Below the pieces are notes generated by a model. It did not search any database and was not told the DNA's origin. It was given only the letters and a program-made list of their open reading frames with translations. From assembly GCF_018139485.1 (NCBI RefSeq), contig NZ_JAGSNF010000004.1:124001-188000 (forward strand): a stretch of 64,000 nucleotides of DNA. The letters run 5' to 3'. Shown here in pieces: positions 1-7,264 of this stretch. The stretch's first letter is position 1. Each line of letters starts with the position of its first letter. The translations under genes were made by a program, and so were the position numbers. This DNA comes from Phycicoccus avicenniae (GTDB lineage Bacteria > Actinomycetota > Actinomycetes > Actinomycetales > Dermatophilaceae).

Positions 1-797
1 CACCAGCGCAGCTGGTCCTCGACCGGCAGGTCCCACGGCGGGGTGACGCGCGAGACGAGCCGGTCGTCGACGAGGACGTCGACCGGCAGGTGCTCGACGA
101 ACGCCGCGGCGAGGTCGTGGACCGTCGGTGCGAGGCACCAGCCGGCACCCTCGGGACGGGGGTGGACGCGGACCTCGGTGCCGGGCCCCTCGAGCGGGGT
201 GCTCGCCTCGCTGATCGAGAAGGTGCCGTCGGAGCGACCGACCCACGCGATCGTCGGGGCGTGCGGGTCCTTCGCCGAGCGGGACCGCAGCTCGACGGTG
301 TCGCCGACGAGGAAGCAGGAGAGCAGCCCGATGCCGAACTGGCCGAGCAGCTGGCGCCGCGCGCCGGCGAAGTCGCCCCGCTTGCTCGAGCCGCCGATCG
401 TCGCGAGCAGGTCGCGCATCTCGTCGGCGGTGAGCCCGACGCCGTCGTCGTGGACGACGAGCGGCTCGGCGCCCCGGGCCGAGGTGACCCGGACGGCGCC
501 GGCGAACCCCGGCTCGAGGCGGGCCCGCGCCTCGAGGGCGTCGGTCGCGTTCTGGAGCAGCTCGCGCAGGAAGACGCGGGGGCTGCTGTAGAGGTGGTGG
601 CTCAGGACGTCGACGATGCCGCGCAGGTCGACGTGGAACTGCTCGCGGGCCGCGGCGTCGGCGGCCGGCGCGGGGTCCGGTCCGCCCGCGGCGACCGGCC
701 TGCCGGCACCACGGTCGGCACCGCGGCGTGCCGACGGCAGGAGCGCCTCGGGTTCGGGCCCCGGCTCGGTCGTTCGGTCCGCGTTGCGCTGTCGCAC
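1..797 (-). CDS. HSP90 (HtpG-like) family molecular chaperone, partial
   Basis: ATP-dependent chaperone of the GHKL superfamily; the gene runs off the left edge, so only about 265 N-terminal residues are visible. The ATPase fold is clear: ELLQNATDAL (N-box with the Mg-binding Asn), then DDGVGL followed by TIGGSSKR, then the GQFGIGLLSCFLV lid and glycine-rich region. A poorly conserved leader of about 50 residues rich in Pro, Ala and Arg precedes the fold at QFHVDLRGIVDVLSHHLYSS. The GTG start is chosen because GGAGG lies six bases upstream. The gene diverges from the roadblock-domain gene with only 35 bp between start codons, so their promoters overlap. Family membership is secure; whether it is canonical htpG or the shorter actinobacterial HSP90-like paralogue cannot be told without the C-terminus. 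Confidence 0.88.
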   Translation of the reverse strand, partial: MRQRNADRTTEPGPEPEALLPSARRGADRGAGRPVAAGGPDPAPAADAAAREQFHVDLRGIVDVLSHHLYSSPRVFLRELLQNATDALEARARLEPGFAGAVRVTSARGAEPLVVHDDGVGLTADEMRDLLATIGGSSKRGDFAGARRQLLGQFGIGLLSCFLVGDTVELRSRSAKDPHAPTIAWVGRSDGTFSISEASTPLEGPGTEVRVHPRPEGAGWCLAPTVHDLAAAFVEHLPVDVLVDDRLVSRVTPPWDLPVEDQLRW

Positions 798-820
798 GGT
801 GAGCCTCCGTGGTCGCTGTC

Positions 821-826
821 TAGCCT
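821..826 (+). promoter_or_regulatory. -10 box of a leaderless promoter
   Basis: TAGCCT fits the actinobacterial TANNNT -10 consensus and ends six bases before the ATG at 833, so transcription should begin at the start codon. No Shine-Dalgarno sequence precedes that ATG, and no convincing -35 is visible. Confidence 0.6.
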
Positions 827-832
827 CGTGCC

Positions 833-1408
833 ATGGCCTGGTGGAGAACGACCGACGAGCCCGCCCGTCCGGCGGACGAGGTCCCCGGCGACGGCGAGTG
901 GGCCGCCGGAGGCGGTCCCGAGCCTGCCGCAGGGGTGCAGGCGCCCGCTCCCGGACGGCCGGAGGTCGGCCCTTCGACGGGCGACGACGGTCCGAACGGG
1001 CGATCCGTCGAGGGGAGCGCGACGGCGACCCGCTTCGAGCGGGTGCTCGCGTCCGCCCTCGAGGCGGCGACGGCGATCGAGGGCGCACTCGGCGCCGCGG
1101 TCGTCGACAGCAGCCTCGGGATGGCGCTCGCGACGGCGGGCGACCCCCCGGGGATCGACCTCGACGTCGCCGCGGCCGGTAACTCCGCACTCGTCGCGGC
1201 CAAGCAGCGGACGATGGCCGACCTCGGACTCACGGACCGGATCGAGGACGTCCTCGTGACGCTCGGGACGCAGTACCACGTGATCCGGATGTCGGACGCC
1301 CATCCCGGGCTGTTCCTCTACCTCGTCCTCGACCGCTCCCGCGCCAACCTCGCGGCCGCGCGCTTCGAGCTCGGTCGGATCGAGCGCCGGATCCTCTCCC
1401 GGCCCTGA
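833..1408 (+). CDS. Roadblock/LC7 domain protein
   Basis: Small protein of 191 residues. The first 60 or so are low-complexity (Pro, Gly, Ala, Asp). From about residue 65 a roadblock/LC7 fold follows: IEGALGAAVVDSSLGMALA, an AAAGNSALVAAKQRTM helix, then EDVLVTLGTQYHVIRM and a final helix RANLAAARFELGRIE. In bacteria these domains usually partner small GTPases or act in signalling scaffolds; none of that partner machinery is next door. The ATG is preceded by a -10 box and no ribosome site, so translation is probably leaderless. It diverges from the HSP90 gene, a suggestive but unproven pairing. Domain assignment is good; function is unknown. Confidence 0.8.
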   Translation: MAWWRTTDEPARPADEVPGDGEWAAGGGPEPAAGVQAPAPGRPEVGPSTGDDGPNGRSVEGSATATRFERVLASALEAATAIEGALGAAVVDSSLGMALATAGDPPGIDLDVAAAGNSALVAAKQRTMADLGLTDRIEDVLVTLGTQYHVIRMSDAHPGLFLYLVLDRSRANLAAARFELGRIERRILSRP

Positions 1409-1422
1409 TCCCGCCGGTCGGC

Positions 1423-2862
1423 TCAGTCCCGGCGCACCGTGCGGTCGAGGAGGCCGCGCACCTCGGGGGTGAGGCCCGACTCGGGCAGGTCGACCGCGAG
1501 GGGTGGGGCGTCGCACGCGACGGTCCAGCAGAAGCCGTCCCGCACGGGGTCCGGGGTCCGGGCGGCCTCGGCGATGCGCCGCAGCCGGCCGGCCGCGAGG
1601 AGCGAGCGCCAGTGGTGGGCGTCGTCGACCGGCAGCTCGGTGAGGTCGACCGTGCGCTCGCGGACCGTCCCGGCGACGCCCCCGGTGCGCCGGACACGCA
1701 CCGTCGTCGGGTCGGCGTCGCCGGGCTCCTCGTCCGCGACCGGCGGGTCGGCCTGCGCCCCGTCGGCGGCAGCCCCGCCGTCCTCGTCGCCCGGGAGCAC
1801 GCCGACCCCGGTCCACGCGGAGCGCACCGCCGCGACGACGGGGGAGTCCTCGCCGTACCGGGCGGAGGCCGCGGCGAGCGTGAGCCCCGCGAAGGTGGCG
1901 AAGTCGCAGTCGGCGCGGATGTCCCCGACGACGGTGTCGTACCAGACCTGGCCCGCGACCTCCCAGGCGTTGCCGCCGAGCGCGACGGCGAGGTCGTGGA
2001 ACGCCTTGTTCGGGATCCCCGAGTTGATGTGCACGCCGCCGTTGTCCGCGGTCGTCGCGACGTAGTCGCGCATGTGCGCCGGCTGCGGGTCGGTGCCGAG
2101 CCGCGGGTCGTCGTAGGCCGTCCCGGGGGCCTTCATCGAGCGCAGCGCCACGCCCTGCACCCCCGGGGCGAGCAGGTCGGCCCCGACGAGCCAGTCCGCC
2201 TCGTCGGCGGACTGCCCCAGGTGGTGCTGGACGACGAGCACGCCGAACACGTCCGACACCGACTCGTTGAGGGCCCCGGACTGGCCCTGGTAGTTCAGCC
2301 CCGACGTGTACTGCGTGACGCCGTGCGCGAGCTCGTGGGCGATGACGTCGAGGCTGCGGGTGAAGGGGAGGAAGACGACGCCGTCCCCGTCGCCGAAGAC
2401 CATCTGCCGGCCGTCCCAGAACGCGTTGTCGTAGTCCTGCCCGTAGTGCACGGTCGCGAGGAGCGGCAGGCCCTTGCCGTCGAGGGACGTGCGCGCGTAC
2501 TCCTCCTGCCACATCGCCCACGTGGCACCGAGCCCGTCGTAGGCCTGGTCGACCTGCTCGTCCCCGCTCGGTCCGTCGCCCTCGGCCCGCACCCCGGTCC
2601 CCGGGAGGTCGGTCCCGCCGCCGGCGTCGTGCACCGAGCGCACGGGGCCCGCAGCGGTTCCCGGTGCGAGGTCCGGCACCGCCCCCGCCCGAGCGTCGAC
2701 CGTCGGGTCCGGACGGACCTCGGCGGTGACCCGACCCCGGCGCAGCAGCTCGTCGACGCGTAGGGTCTCGCGCGCCGACCCGGCGGCCCGGGGCTCGTCC
2801 GACGCCGCGAGCGCGGAGAGCAGGTACGGCGGGACGATCGAGCAGTGCGGCGAGGACGTCAT
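1423..2862 (-). CDS. M4-family (thermolysin/protealysin-like) metallopeptidase with C-terminal emfourin-like domain
   Basis: Zinc endopeptidase of 479 residues. The first 20 residues (HCSIVPPYLLSALA) match the short protealysin-type propeptide, and there is no signal peptide, so the protein probably stays cytoplasmic or leaves by a non-classical route. HELAH (about 176-180) plus the Glu in GALNESVSDVFG (about 200) form the zinc site; GGVHINSG supplies the transition-state His. After the catalytic domain a Gly/Asp/Pro linker leads to about 95 residues starting VRVRRTGGVAGTVRERTVDL, which resembles emfourin, the proteinaceous inhibitor normally encoded beside protealysin. Fusion of enzyme and putative inhibitor in one chain is the odd feature. 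Convergent with the roadblock gene, 14 bp apart. Confidence 0.87.
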   Translation of the reverse strand: MTSSPHCSIVPPYLLSALAASDEPRAAGSARETLRVDELLRRGRVTAEVRPDPTVDARAGAVPDLAPGTAAGPVRSVHDAGGGTDLPGTGVRAEGDGPSGDEQVDQAYDGLGATWAMWQEEYARTSLDGKGLPLLATVHYGQDYDNAFWDGRQMVFGDGDGVVFLPFTRSLDVIAHELAHGVTQYTSGLNYQGQSGALNESVSDVFGVLVVQHHLGQSADEADWLVGADLLAPGVQGVALRSMKAPGTAYDDPRLGTDPQPAHMRDYVATTADNGGVHINSGIPNKAFHDLAVALGGNAWEVAGQVWYDTVVGDIRADCDFATFAGLTLAAASARYGEDSPVVAAVRSAWTGVGVLPGDEDGGAAADGAQADPPVADEEPGDADPTTVRVRRTGGVAGTVRERTVDLTELPVDDAHHWRSLLAAGRLRRIAEAARTPDPVRDGFCWTVACDAPPLAVDLPESGLTPEVRGLLDRTVRRD

Positions 2863-2912
2863 GACCCCACGATGCCCGCCGCCACCGACACCGGCGACCG
2901 GAGCGGCGGACG

Positions 2913-3377
2913 TCAGCGCACGATCTGCGCCGGCTGCTCGCCCGTGTCGGCGAGCGCCGCGAGGCCGACGGCCAGGGCGGCCCGGTCCTCCTCCGACATC
3001 CGGTCCAGGGCGGTCTGTAGTGCCTGCTCGCGGTGGTCCATGAGCATCCGCATCATCCGGCAGCCCTGGTCCGTCAGCGCCAGCTCGACCCGTCTCCGGT
3101 CCCCCGAGGACGGGACCCGCCGCACGAGACCGGCGCCGATGATCCGGTCGACCGTGCGGCTCGCGGAGGACACCGCCACCCCGGAGCTGCGCGCGATGGT
3201 GGACACCGTCGACCCGGGAGTGCTCGCGACGACGATGAGGGCCCGCAGCTGCATCCAGGTCACCCCGTCGGACCGCACGACGTCGCTGAACCCCTGGGCC
3301 GCCAGCGCCGTGAACCAGCTCATCCCCCGCAGGACGGTGCCGAGCTCGTCGTCCGCGTCTCCCACCACCGCCGCCAT
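2913..3377 (-). CDS. MarR-family transcriptional regulator
   Basis: 154-residue winged-helix regulator. WMQLRALIVVASTPGSTVSTIARSSGV forms helices 2-3 and SSASRTVDRIIGAGLVRR the recognition helix; SSGDRRRVELALTDQG is the beta wing with the Asp-Arg pair typical of MarR proteins. The C-terminal helix carries the dimer interface. An ATG at 3377 is preferred because AGGA sits about a dozen bases upstream and longer in-frame extensions would overlap the divergent SDR gene. Its 82-bp divergent intergenic region contains GCAAC/GTTGC inverted repeats, suggesting that it represses itself and the SDR gene. Ligand unknown. Confidence 0.87.
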   Translation of the reverse strand: MAAVVGDADDELGTVLRGMSWFTALAAQGFSDVVRSDGVTWMQLRALIVVASTPGSTVSTIARSSGVAVSSASRTVDRIIGAGLVRRVPSSGDRRRVELALTDQGCRMMRMLMDHREQALQTALDRMSEEDRAALAVGLAALADTGEQPAQIVR

Positions 3378-3408
3378 GGGGCCATCGTCCTGGGAATAGG
3401 CGTCGAAG

Positions 3409-3431
3409 GGCAACCGTTGCCTCCGTGCAAC
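3409..3431. promoter_or_regulatory. Putative MarR operator
   Basis: Three alternating half-sites: GGCAAC-c-GTTGCC is a perfect palindrome (3409-3421), and its right half pairs again as GTTGC-ctccgt-GCAAC (3416-3431). It lies midway between the divergent marR and SDR starts, where MarR-family operators normally sit. TTGCCT within it could also serve as a -35 element. Confidence 0.6.
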
Positions 3432-3459
3432 TTGTTCAGTGGACCCGTGAGGAGCAGGG

Positions 3460-4065
3460 ATGTCCGACGTCGTCGTCGTGACCGAAGACCACGGGGGGTG
3501 GGCCGCAGGGTGTGCACGTGCCTTCGCGGACCAGGGGGACGTCGTCGTCGTGCTCGGGTCGGACCCGGGCAGACTGGCGGCGCTGACCGAGCCGAGCGTC
3601 ACCGGGACACCCGTGGTGGTGCTCAGGTGCGACATCACCGACCCCGACGACCTCGAGCAGGTCGTCGACCAGATCGAGACCGAGCACGGCCCCATCGCCG
3701 TGTGGGTCAACGCGGCGCGGCACCCCGTGCCGCTGCCGTTCGACGACCTCGCGCCGCACGACGTGCGCCGCGCCACCGAGGTCGGTTACCTGTCGGCCGT
3801 CTACGGCACGATGTCGGCGGTGGAGCGGATGCGTGAGCGCGACCATGGCGTCGTCGTCCACCTCGTCCTCGACGGGGACGGGACGGGGGTCCCCGCCGCG
3901 ACGGCCGGTGTCGACCTGGCGCTGCGCGGCTTCCACGCGTCCTTGATCGGCGAGCTCGCCGCCGACGGCTGCGGGGTCCGGTCGGCGGTGGTCGGCCTGT
4001 CCGGGACCGAGACCGTCACGGACCTCTCCGGCGTCGTCACCGCGGCGCACCTGCGGTCCGCCTGA
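3460..4065 (+). CDS. Degenerate short-chain dehydrogenase/reductase-like protein
   Basis: 201 residues with an SDR-type Rossmann plan: strand VVVVTEDHGGWAAGCARAFADQG, an acidic turn LRCDITDPDDLEQVV, and IAVWVNAAR where SDRs have NNAG. The signature elements are eroded. The TGxxxGxG dinucleotide loop reads TEDHGGWAAG. The active-site YxxxK region reads AATAGVDLALRGF, with no catalytic Tyr or Lys. The C-terminus is short. It is therefore unlikely to be a normal oxidoreductase; a binding or regulatory role is possible. GGAG/AGGG precede the ATG. Divergent from marR and probably controlled by it; convergent with the enoyl-CoA hydratase gene. Confidence 0.7.
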   Translation: MSDVVVVTEDHGGWAAGCARAFADQGDVVVVLGSDPGRLAALTEPSVTGTPVVVLRCDITDPDDLEQVVDQIETEHGPIAVWVNAARHPVPLPFDDLAPHDVRRATEVGYLSAVYGTMSAVERMRERDHGVVVHLVLDGDGTGVPAATAGVDLALRGFHASLIGELAADGCGVRSAVVGLSGTETVTDLSGVVTAAHLRSA

Positions 4066-4095
4066 GGCGCCCCGCGTCGGTGGCTCCGTCCCCGC

Positions 4096-4866
4096 TCAGC
4101 GGCGCAGCGCCGCAGCCATCCGCTGCTGCGCGAGCGGGGAGTGGAAGAGGTCGCCGCTGATCCGGGCCATGACGTCCCCGTCGGACTCGAGGTCGGCGAG
4201 CAGGCCGGCGGTGAGGATCCCCTTCGCGACGACGAGGCCCTGACGGGCCCCCGCCCGCAGGTCCTCGAGCACCGCGTGGACGGCACCGTCCATCCCCGCC
4301 TCGTCGACGACATGGGTCACGAGCCCGGCCTCGCGCGCCTCGGCGCTCGTCACGGTCCGGCCGCTGAGGAACCAGTCCGCGACGGCCCGGGGGGCGAGCC
4401 GGTGCCGCAGCGTGATGCCCACGGCCGCGGCGGCCAGCCCGAGCCGGACCTCGGTGAGGGCGAACGAGACGTCGTCGCGGCAGACGACGACGTCGGCGCT
4501 CGCGACGAGGCCGAGTCCGCCGGCGCGCACGGGTCCGTCGAGCCGCACGACGACCGGGACCGGCAGCGCGACGAGCCGGCGCTGGACGTCGATGATGCGG
4601 CGCGCCGTCTCGGTCATGTCGACCCGGGCCGCCTCCTTGAGGTCGGCGCCCGCGCAGAACACCCGCTGCGAGGAGCGGAGCAGGACGGCCTGGACGGTGT
4701 CGTCCTCGGCGAGCTCCTCGAGCCGCGTCGTGAGGTCGGCGAGCAGCCGCCGGGACAGCGCGTTGCGGTTGGCCGGGGAGTCGAGCACGAGGACGGCGAC
4801 CCGGTCCTCGTCGTGCCGGGTGACGAGGGGGGCGTCGGGCTCGGGGGTCGGTACGTCGTCGCTCAC
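4096..4866 (-). CDS. Enoyl-CoA hydratase/isomerase family protein
   Basis: Crotonase-fold protein of 256 residues. FCAGADLKE supplies the first oxyanion-hole segment and GPVRAGGLGLVASADVVV the second. TEVRLGL carries the Glu equivalent to the second catalytic Glu of hydratases, while the position of the first Glu (in GGGCE of mammalian hydratase) is Gly here, so simple hydration is not assured; isomerase, hydrolase or other crotonase chemistry fits as well. The C-terminal helix ends RMAAALRR. The GTG at 4866 is chosen because the fold begins shortly after it. It starts 10 bp downstream of the beta-lactamase stop on the same strand and may be cotranscribed with it. Substrate unknown. Confidence 0.8.
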   Translation of the reverse strand: MSDDVPTPEPDAPLVTRHDEDRVAVLVLDSPANRNALSRRLLADLTTRLEELAEDDTVQAVLLRSSQRVFCAGADLKEAARVDMTETARRIIDVQRRLVALPVPVVVRLDGPVRAGGLGLVASADVVVCRDDVSFALTEVRLGLAAAAVGITLRHRLAPRAVADWFLSGRTVTSAEAREAGLVTHVVDEAGMDGAVHAVLEDLRAGARQGLVVAKGILTAGLLADLESDGDVMARISGDLFHSPLAQQRMAAALRR

Positions 4867-4876
4867 GCCGGCGACC

Positions 4877-5851
4877 CTAGTCCGCGCGGCCCAGCGCCGA
4901 CAGCGCGGCGCCGGCGGCCTGCGCGACGAGCCGGTCGTCCGCCTCGTCGCCGGCGTCCACGCGGTGCGACAGGACGGCGAGGACCACGGGGTCGCCCCCC
5001 TCGGGCCACACGACGCCGATGTCGTTGCGGACGCCGTGGCTGCCGGTCCCGGACCTCGTCGCGGCCTGCCAGCCGCCCGGCAGCCCGGCGCGGATGAGGG
5101 TGTCGCCCGTCCGCGAGGCGGCGAGCCACGCCATGAGCCGGTCGCGCTCCGGGGCCTCGAGGGCCTCGCCGACGGTGTACGAGGCGACGGTCGTCGCGAG
5201 CGCCCGCGGGGTGCTGGTGTCCCGCTCCTCGTCGGGGTCCCAGTCGGCGAGCGCCGGCTCGGGGCGGGAGACGTCGGTCGTCTCGTCCCCGACGGCCGCG
5301 AGCGTCTCCTCGAGGCCGTCCGGTCCGCCGACCACCTCGAGGAGGATGTTGGCGGCGGTGTTGTCGCCCTCGACGAGGCTCGCCTCGATGACGTCGCCGA
5401 GGGGCATCGTCCGGCCGGCCCGGGGACCGGTGACGGGGGCGTGGTCGAGCACGTCGGAGTAGGCGACACGGACCTCGCTGCGCAGTCCGGTGACCTTGAG
5501 CAGGTCCAGGGCGGCCGCGGCCAGCGGCGCCTTGATCGTCGACGCGTGGGCGAACCGCTCGTCGGCCCGCCACACCACCTCCCGGCCGGTGGCGGTGTCG
5601 AGGGCGTAGAGGCCGAGCCGGGCGTCGAACTCCTCCTCCAGTCCCTCCCACGCCGCGGTGTCCGCGGGCACCGGGTCGGCGTCCGCTGCCTCGGGGAACG
5701 GCGCGGTCGTCGCCGGTGCGCTGCTCGCCGCGGACCCCAGGACGGCCGGTGCCGGTGCGGCGGCGTCCGACCCGGCGCCGCAGCCGGCGACGGCCAGCGT
5801 GACGGCGCAGCAGGCGACGAGGGCTCGCGGGCGGAGCGACGGTCGCGGCAT
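4877..5851 (-). CDS. Class A beta-lactamase, lipoprotein
   Basis: 324 residues. A lipobox LAVAGC (Cys24) after a short basic/hydrophobic signal predicts an extracytoplasmic lipoprotein, followed by a Ser/Ala/Pro linker to about residue 65. Catalytic motifs are in class A order: S104-T-I-K (nucleophile and Lys73 equivalent), E161-GDN (the SDN loop with Gly for Ser), RPEPAL with E198 (Glu166 equivalent), and R266-SGTG where most enzymes have KTG. ATRSGTGSHGVRNDIGVVWP is otherwise classic. Loss of the omega-loop Asn and the K234R-type change may alter the spectrum. A GGA-containing site (AGGACCTCCG) precedes the ATG at 5851. Hydrolysis of beta-lactams is likely but untested. Confidence 0.87.
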   Translation of the reverse strand: MPRPSLRPRALVACCAVTLAVAGCGAGSDAAAPAPAVLGSAASSAPATTAPFPEAADADPVPADTAAWEGLEEEFDARLGLYALDTATGREVVWRADERFAHASTIKAPLAAAALDLLKVTGLRSEVRVAYSDVLDHAPVTGPRAGRTMPLGDVIEASLVEGDNTAANILLEVVGGPDGLEETLAAVGDETTDVSRPEPALADWDPDEERDTSTPRALATTVASYTVGEALEAPERDRLMAWLAASRTGDTLIRAGLPGGWQAATRSGTGSHGVRNDIGVVWPEGGDPVVLAVLSHRVDAGDEADDRLVAQAAGAALSALGRAD

Positions 5852-5948
5852 CGGAGGTCCTGGGGTGGGTCGGCGGCAGGGACGTCGAGGGGTGTCGATC
5901 CTGCCCTGTCCGCCCGCCGGCCGGTGCATCGGGTCCCGGTCGGCGCCG

Positions 5949-6401
5949 TCAGTCCCGCGGCGAGACGCGGAAGACCGGGAAACCGGGTGCGGCGACGGCG
6001 AGGTCGGCGTCGGAGGCGTCCTTCGTCAGCCCGTCGACGAACCGGCCGACCTCCCAGCCCCATCGCCGCAGGTAGACCCGCAGGACCGGCGGACGGGACG
6101 AGGTCTCGACCTCGGTGAGACGGACCCGCTCGACCCGACGTCCGACCCGCAGCTCGGCGGCGCCGTCCGCGGCCCGGACGTTGCGGACCCACTCGGTCTC
6201 CCCGCGGGGGGAGACGAGGTAGCGCTGGCCGTCGAGGTCGAGGAGGTTGACGGGGGTGCTGCGCGGGACCCCCGACCGCCGACCGACCACGGTGAGGACC
6301 CGGGATCCGGCGAGGCTCACCCCGGCCTCGGTGAGCCGGCGGACGGCGGCGTTGAACCGTCGGTCCATCGCGGCGGGACGGACGTAGCGGGTGGTGGCCA
6401 T
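5949..6401 (-). CDS. Nitroreductase/quinone reductase family protein (DUF385-like)
   Basis: 150-residue split-barrel protein of the F420-dependent nitroreductase/Ddn type. Recognisable pieces are VLTVVGRRSGVPRSTPVNLLDLDGQRYLVSPRGETEWVRNVRA, in which the RSG and PRGE segments are typical, then RVERVRLTEVE. These enzymes are known to use deazaflavin F420 or to reduce nitro or quinone compounds; the cofactor here is inferred. GGAG lies about ten bases before the ATG. It diverges from a TetR gene across an intergenic region holding two AGAGCA-N-TGCTCT palindromes, so it is very likely a TetR-repressed detoxification gene. Confidence 0.78.
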   Translation of the reverse strand: MATTRYVRPAAMDRRFNAAVRRLTEAGVSLAGSRVLTVVGRRSGVPRSTPVNLLDLDGQRYLVSPRGETEWVRNVRAADGAAELRVGRRVERVRLTEVETSSRPPVLRVYLRRWGWEVGRFVDGLTKDASDADLAVAAPGFPVFRVSPRD

Positions 6402-6419
6402 CGGCGCTCCTCGGTTTGT

Positions 6420-6434
6420 GAGAGCAGTGCTCTC
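6420..6434. promoter_or_regulatory. Putative TetR operator 1
   Basis: GAGAGCA-G-TGCTCTC, a perfect 15-bp palindrome 19 bp upstream of the DUF385 start codon. Confidence 0.72.
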
Positions 6435-6477
6435 TTTCCTGGTGGGACGAGTGTGCGCCCGGGTCGTCCGCATGTCA

Positions 6478-6490
6478 AGAGCACTGCTCT
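6478..6490. promoter_or_regulatory. Putative TetR operator 2
   Basis: AGAGCA-C-TGCTCT, a perfect 13-bp palindrome with the same half-sites as operator 1. Its centre is 57 bp from that of operator 1 and it sits just upstream of the TetR gene's ribosome-binding site. Confidence 0.72.
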
Positions 6491-6512
6491 CGTTTCGTGC
6501 GAGGATGGTCGC

Positions 6513-7223
6513 GTGAGCCCCACCCGAGCCGAGCACCGCGCCGCCGTCGAGCGGCGGATCCTCGAGGTGTCGCGGAGGCACCTCGTCACCGACGGACCCG
6601 CCGCACTGTCGCTGCGCGCGGTCGCCCGCGACCTGGGGATGGTCTCCTCCGCGGTCTACCGGTACGTCGCGAGCCGCGACGACCTGCTGACCCTCCTCCT
6701 CGTCGACGCCTACACCGACCTCGGCGACGTCGTGGACGCCGCCCTCGCCGACGCCGCCGACCGGCCATGGGACGAGCGGGTCGTCGTCGCGGCGGTGGCC
6801 TTCCACGGGTGGGGCCACCGGGACCCGTCGCGGTACGCCCTGCTCCACGGCAGTCCGGTCCCGGGCTACGCGGCTCCGCCGGAGCGCACGATGCAGCCGG
6901 GTACCCGAGTGCCGTTGGCGCTGAGCCGGCTCGTCGCGGAGGGGGTCGCCACCGGCGAGGTCACGGAGGACGGGGGACCGGCCGTCAGCGACCCCGGTCT
7001 CGCGGCCGAGCTCGGTCGAGCCGCCGACGAGCTGGGGCTCGACGCGGGGCCGGGTGTCGTCGCCCGCGCCCTGCTCCTGTGGGCCGGGGTCGTCGGCTCG
7101 ACGAGCCTCGAGGTCTTCGGCCAGTACGGACCGGACGCATTCGCCCGGCCGGGTGCGCTCGTCGAGCACCAGGTGCGCGTCCTCCTCGACGTCGTCCGGG
7201 ACCGCCCGGGCCGGACGTCATGA
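6513..7223 (+). CDS. TetR/AcrR-family transcriptional regulator
   Basis: 236 residues. N-terminal HTH: RRILEVSRRHLVTDGPAALS then LRAVARDLGMVSSAVYRYVASRDDLLTLL, the standard TetR DNA-binding domain. The C-terminal ligand domain (about 85-236) resembles the TetR_C_33/WHG type, with FHGWGHRDPSRYALLHGSPVPGY. The GTG at 6513 follows GAGGA by seven bases. Divergent from the DUF385 reductase gene with paired identical palindromes between them, giving a classic autoregulated repressor-enzyme pair. The inducer is unknown. The gene ends head-on with dciA across a hairpin terminator. Confidence 0.88.
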   Translation: MSPTRAEHRAAVERRILEVSRRHLVTDGPAALSLRAVARDLGMVSSAVYRYVASRDDLLTLLLVDAYTDLGDVVDAALADAADRPWDERVVVAAVAFHGWGHRDPSRYALLHGSPVPGYAAPPERTMQPGTRVPLALSRLVAEGVATGEVTEDGGPAVSDPGLAAELGRAADELGLDAGPGVVARALLLWAGVVGSTSLEVFGQYGPDAFARPGALVEHQVRVLLDVVRDRPGRTS

Positions 7224-7233
7224 CCTGGCGGCC

Positions 7234-7258
7234 CCGCCCGGCGTGAGGTGTCGGGCGG
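7234..7258. terminator. Bidirectional hairpin terminator between TetR gene and dciA
   Basis: CCGCCCG (7234-7240), 11-base loop, CGGGCGG (7252-7258), lying between two convergent stop codons. There is no T-tract, as is common in high-GC genomes. Confidence 0.5.
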
Positions 7259-7264
7259 TCCGGA

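Noticed and set aside
3378..3776. Longer N-terminal extension of the MarR protein
   Set aside because: It would run antisense through the SDR gene and its operator; the internal ATG at 3377 has an AGGA site and matches family length.
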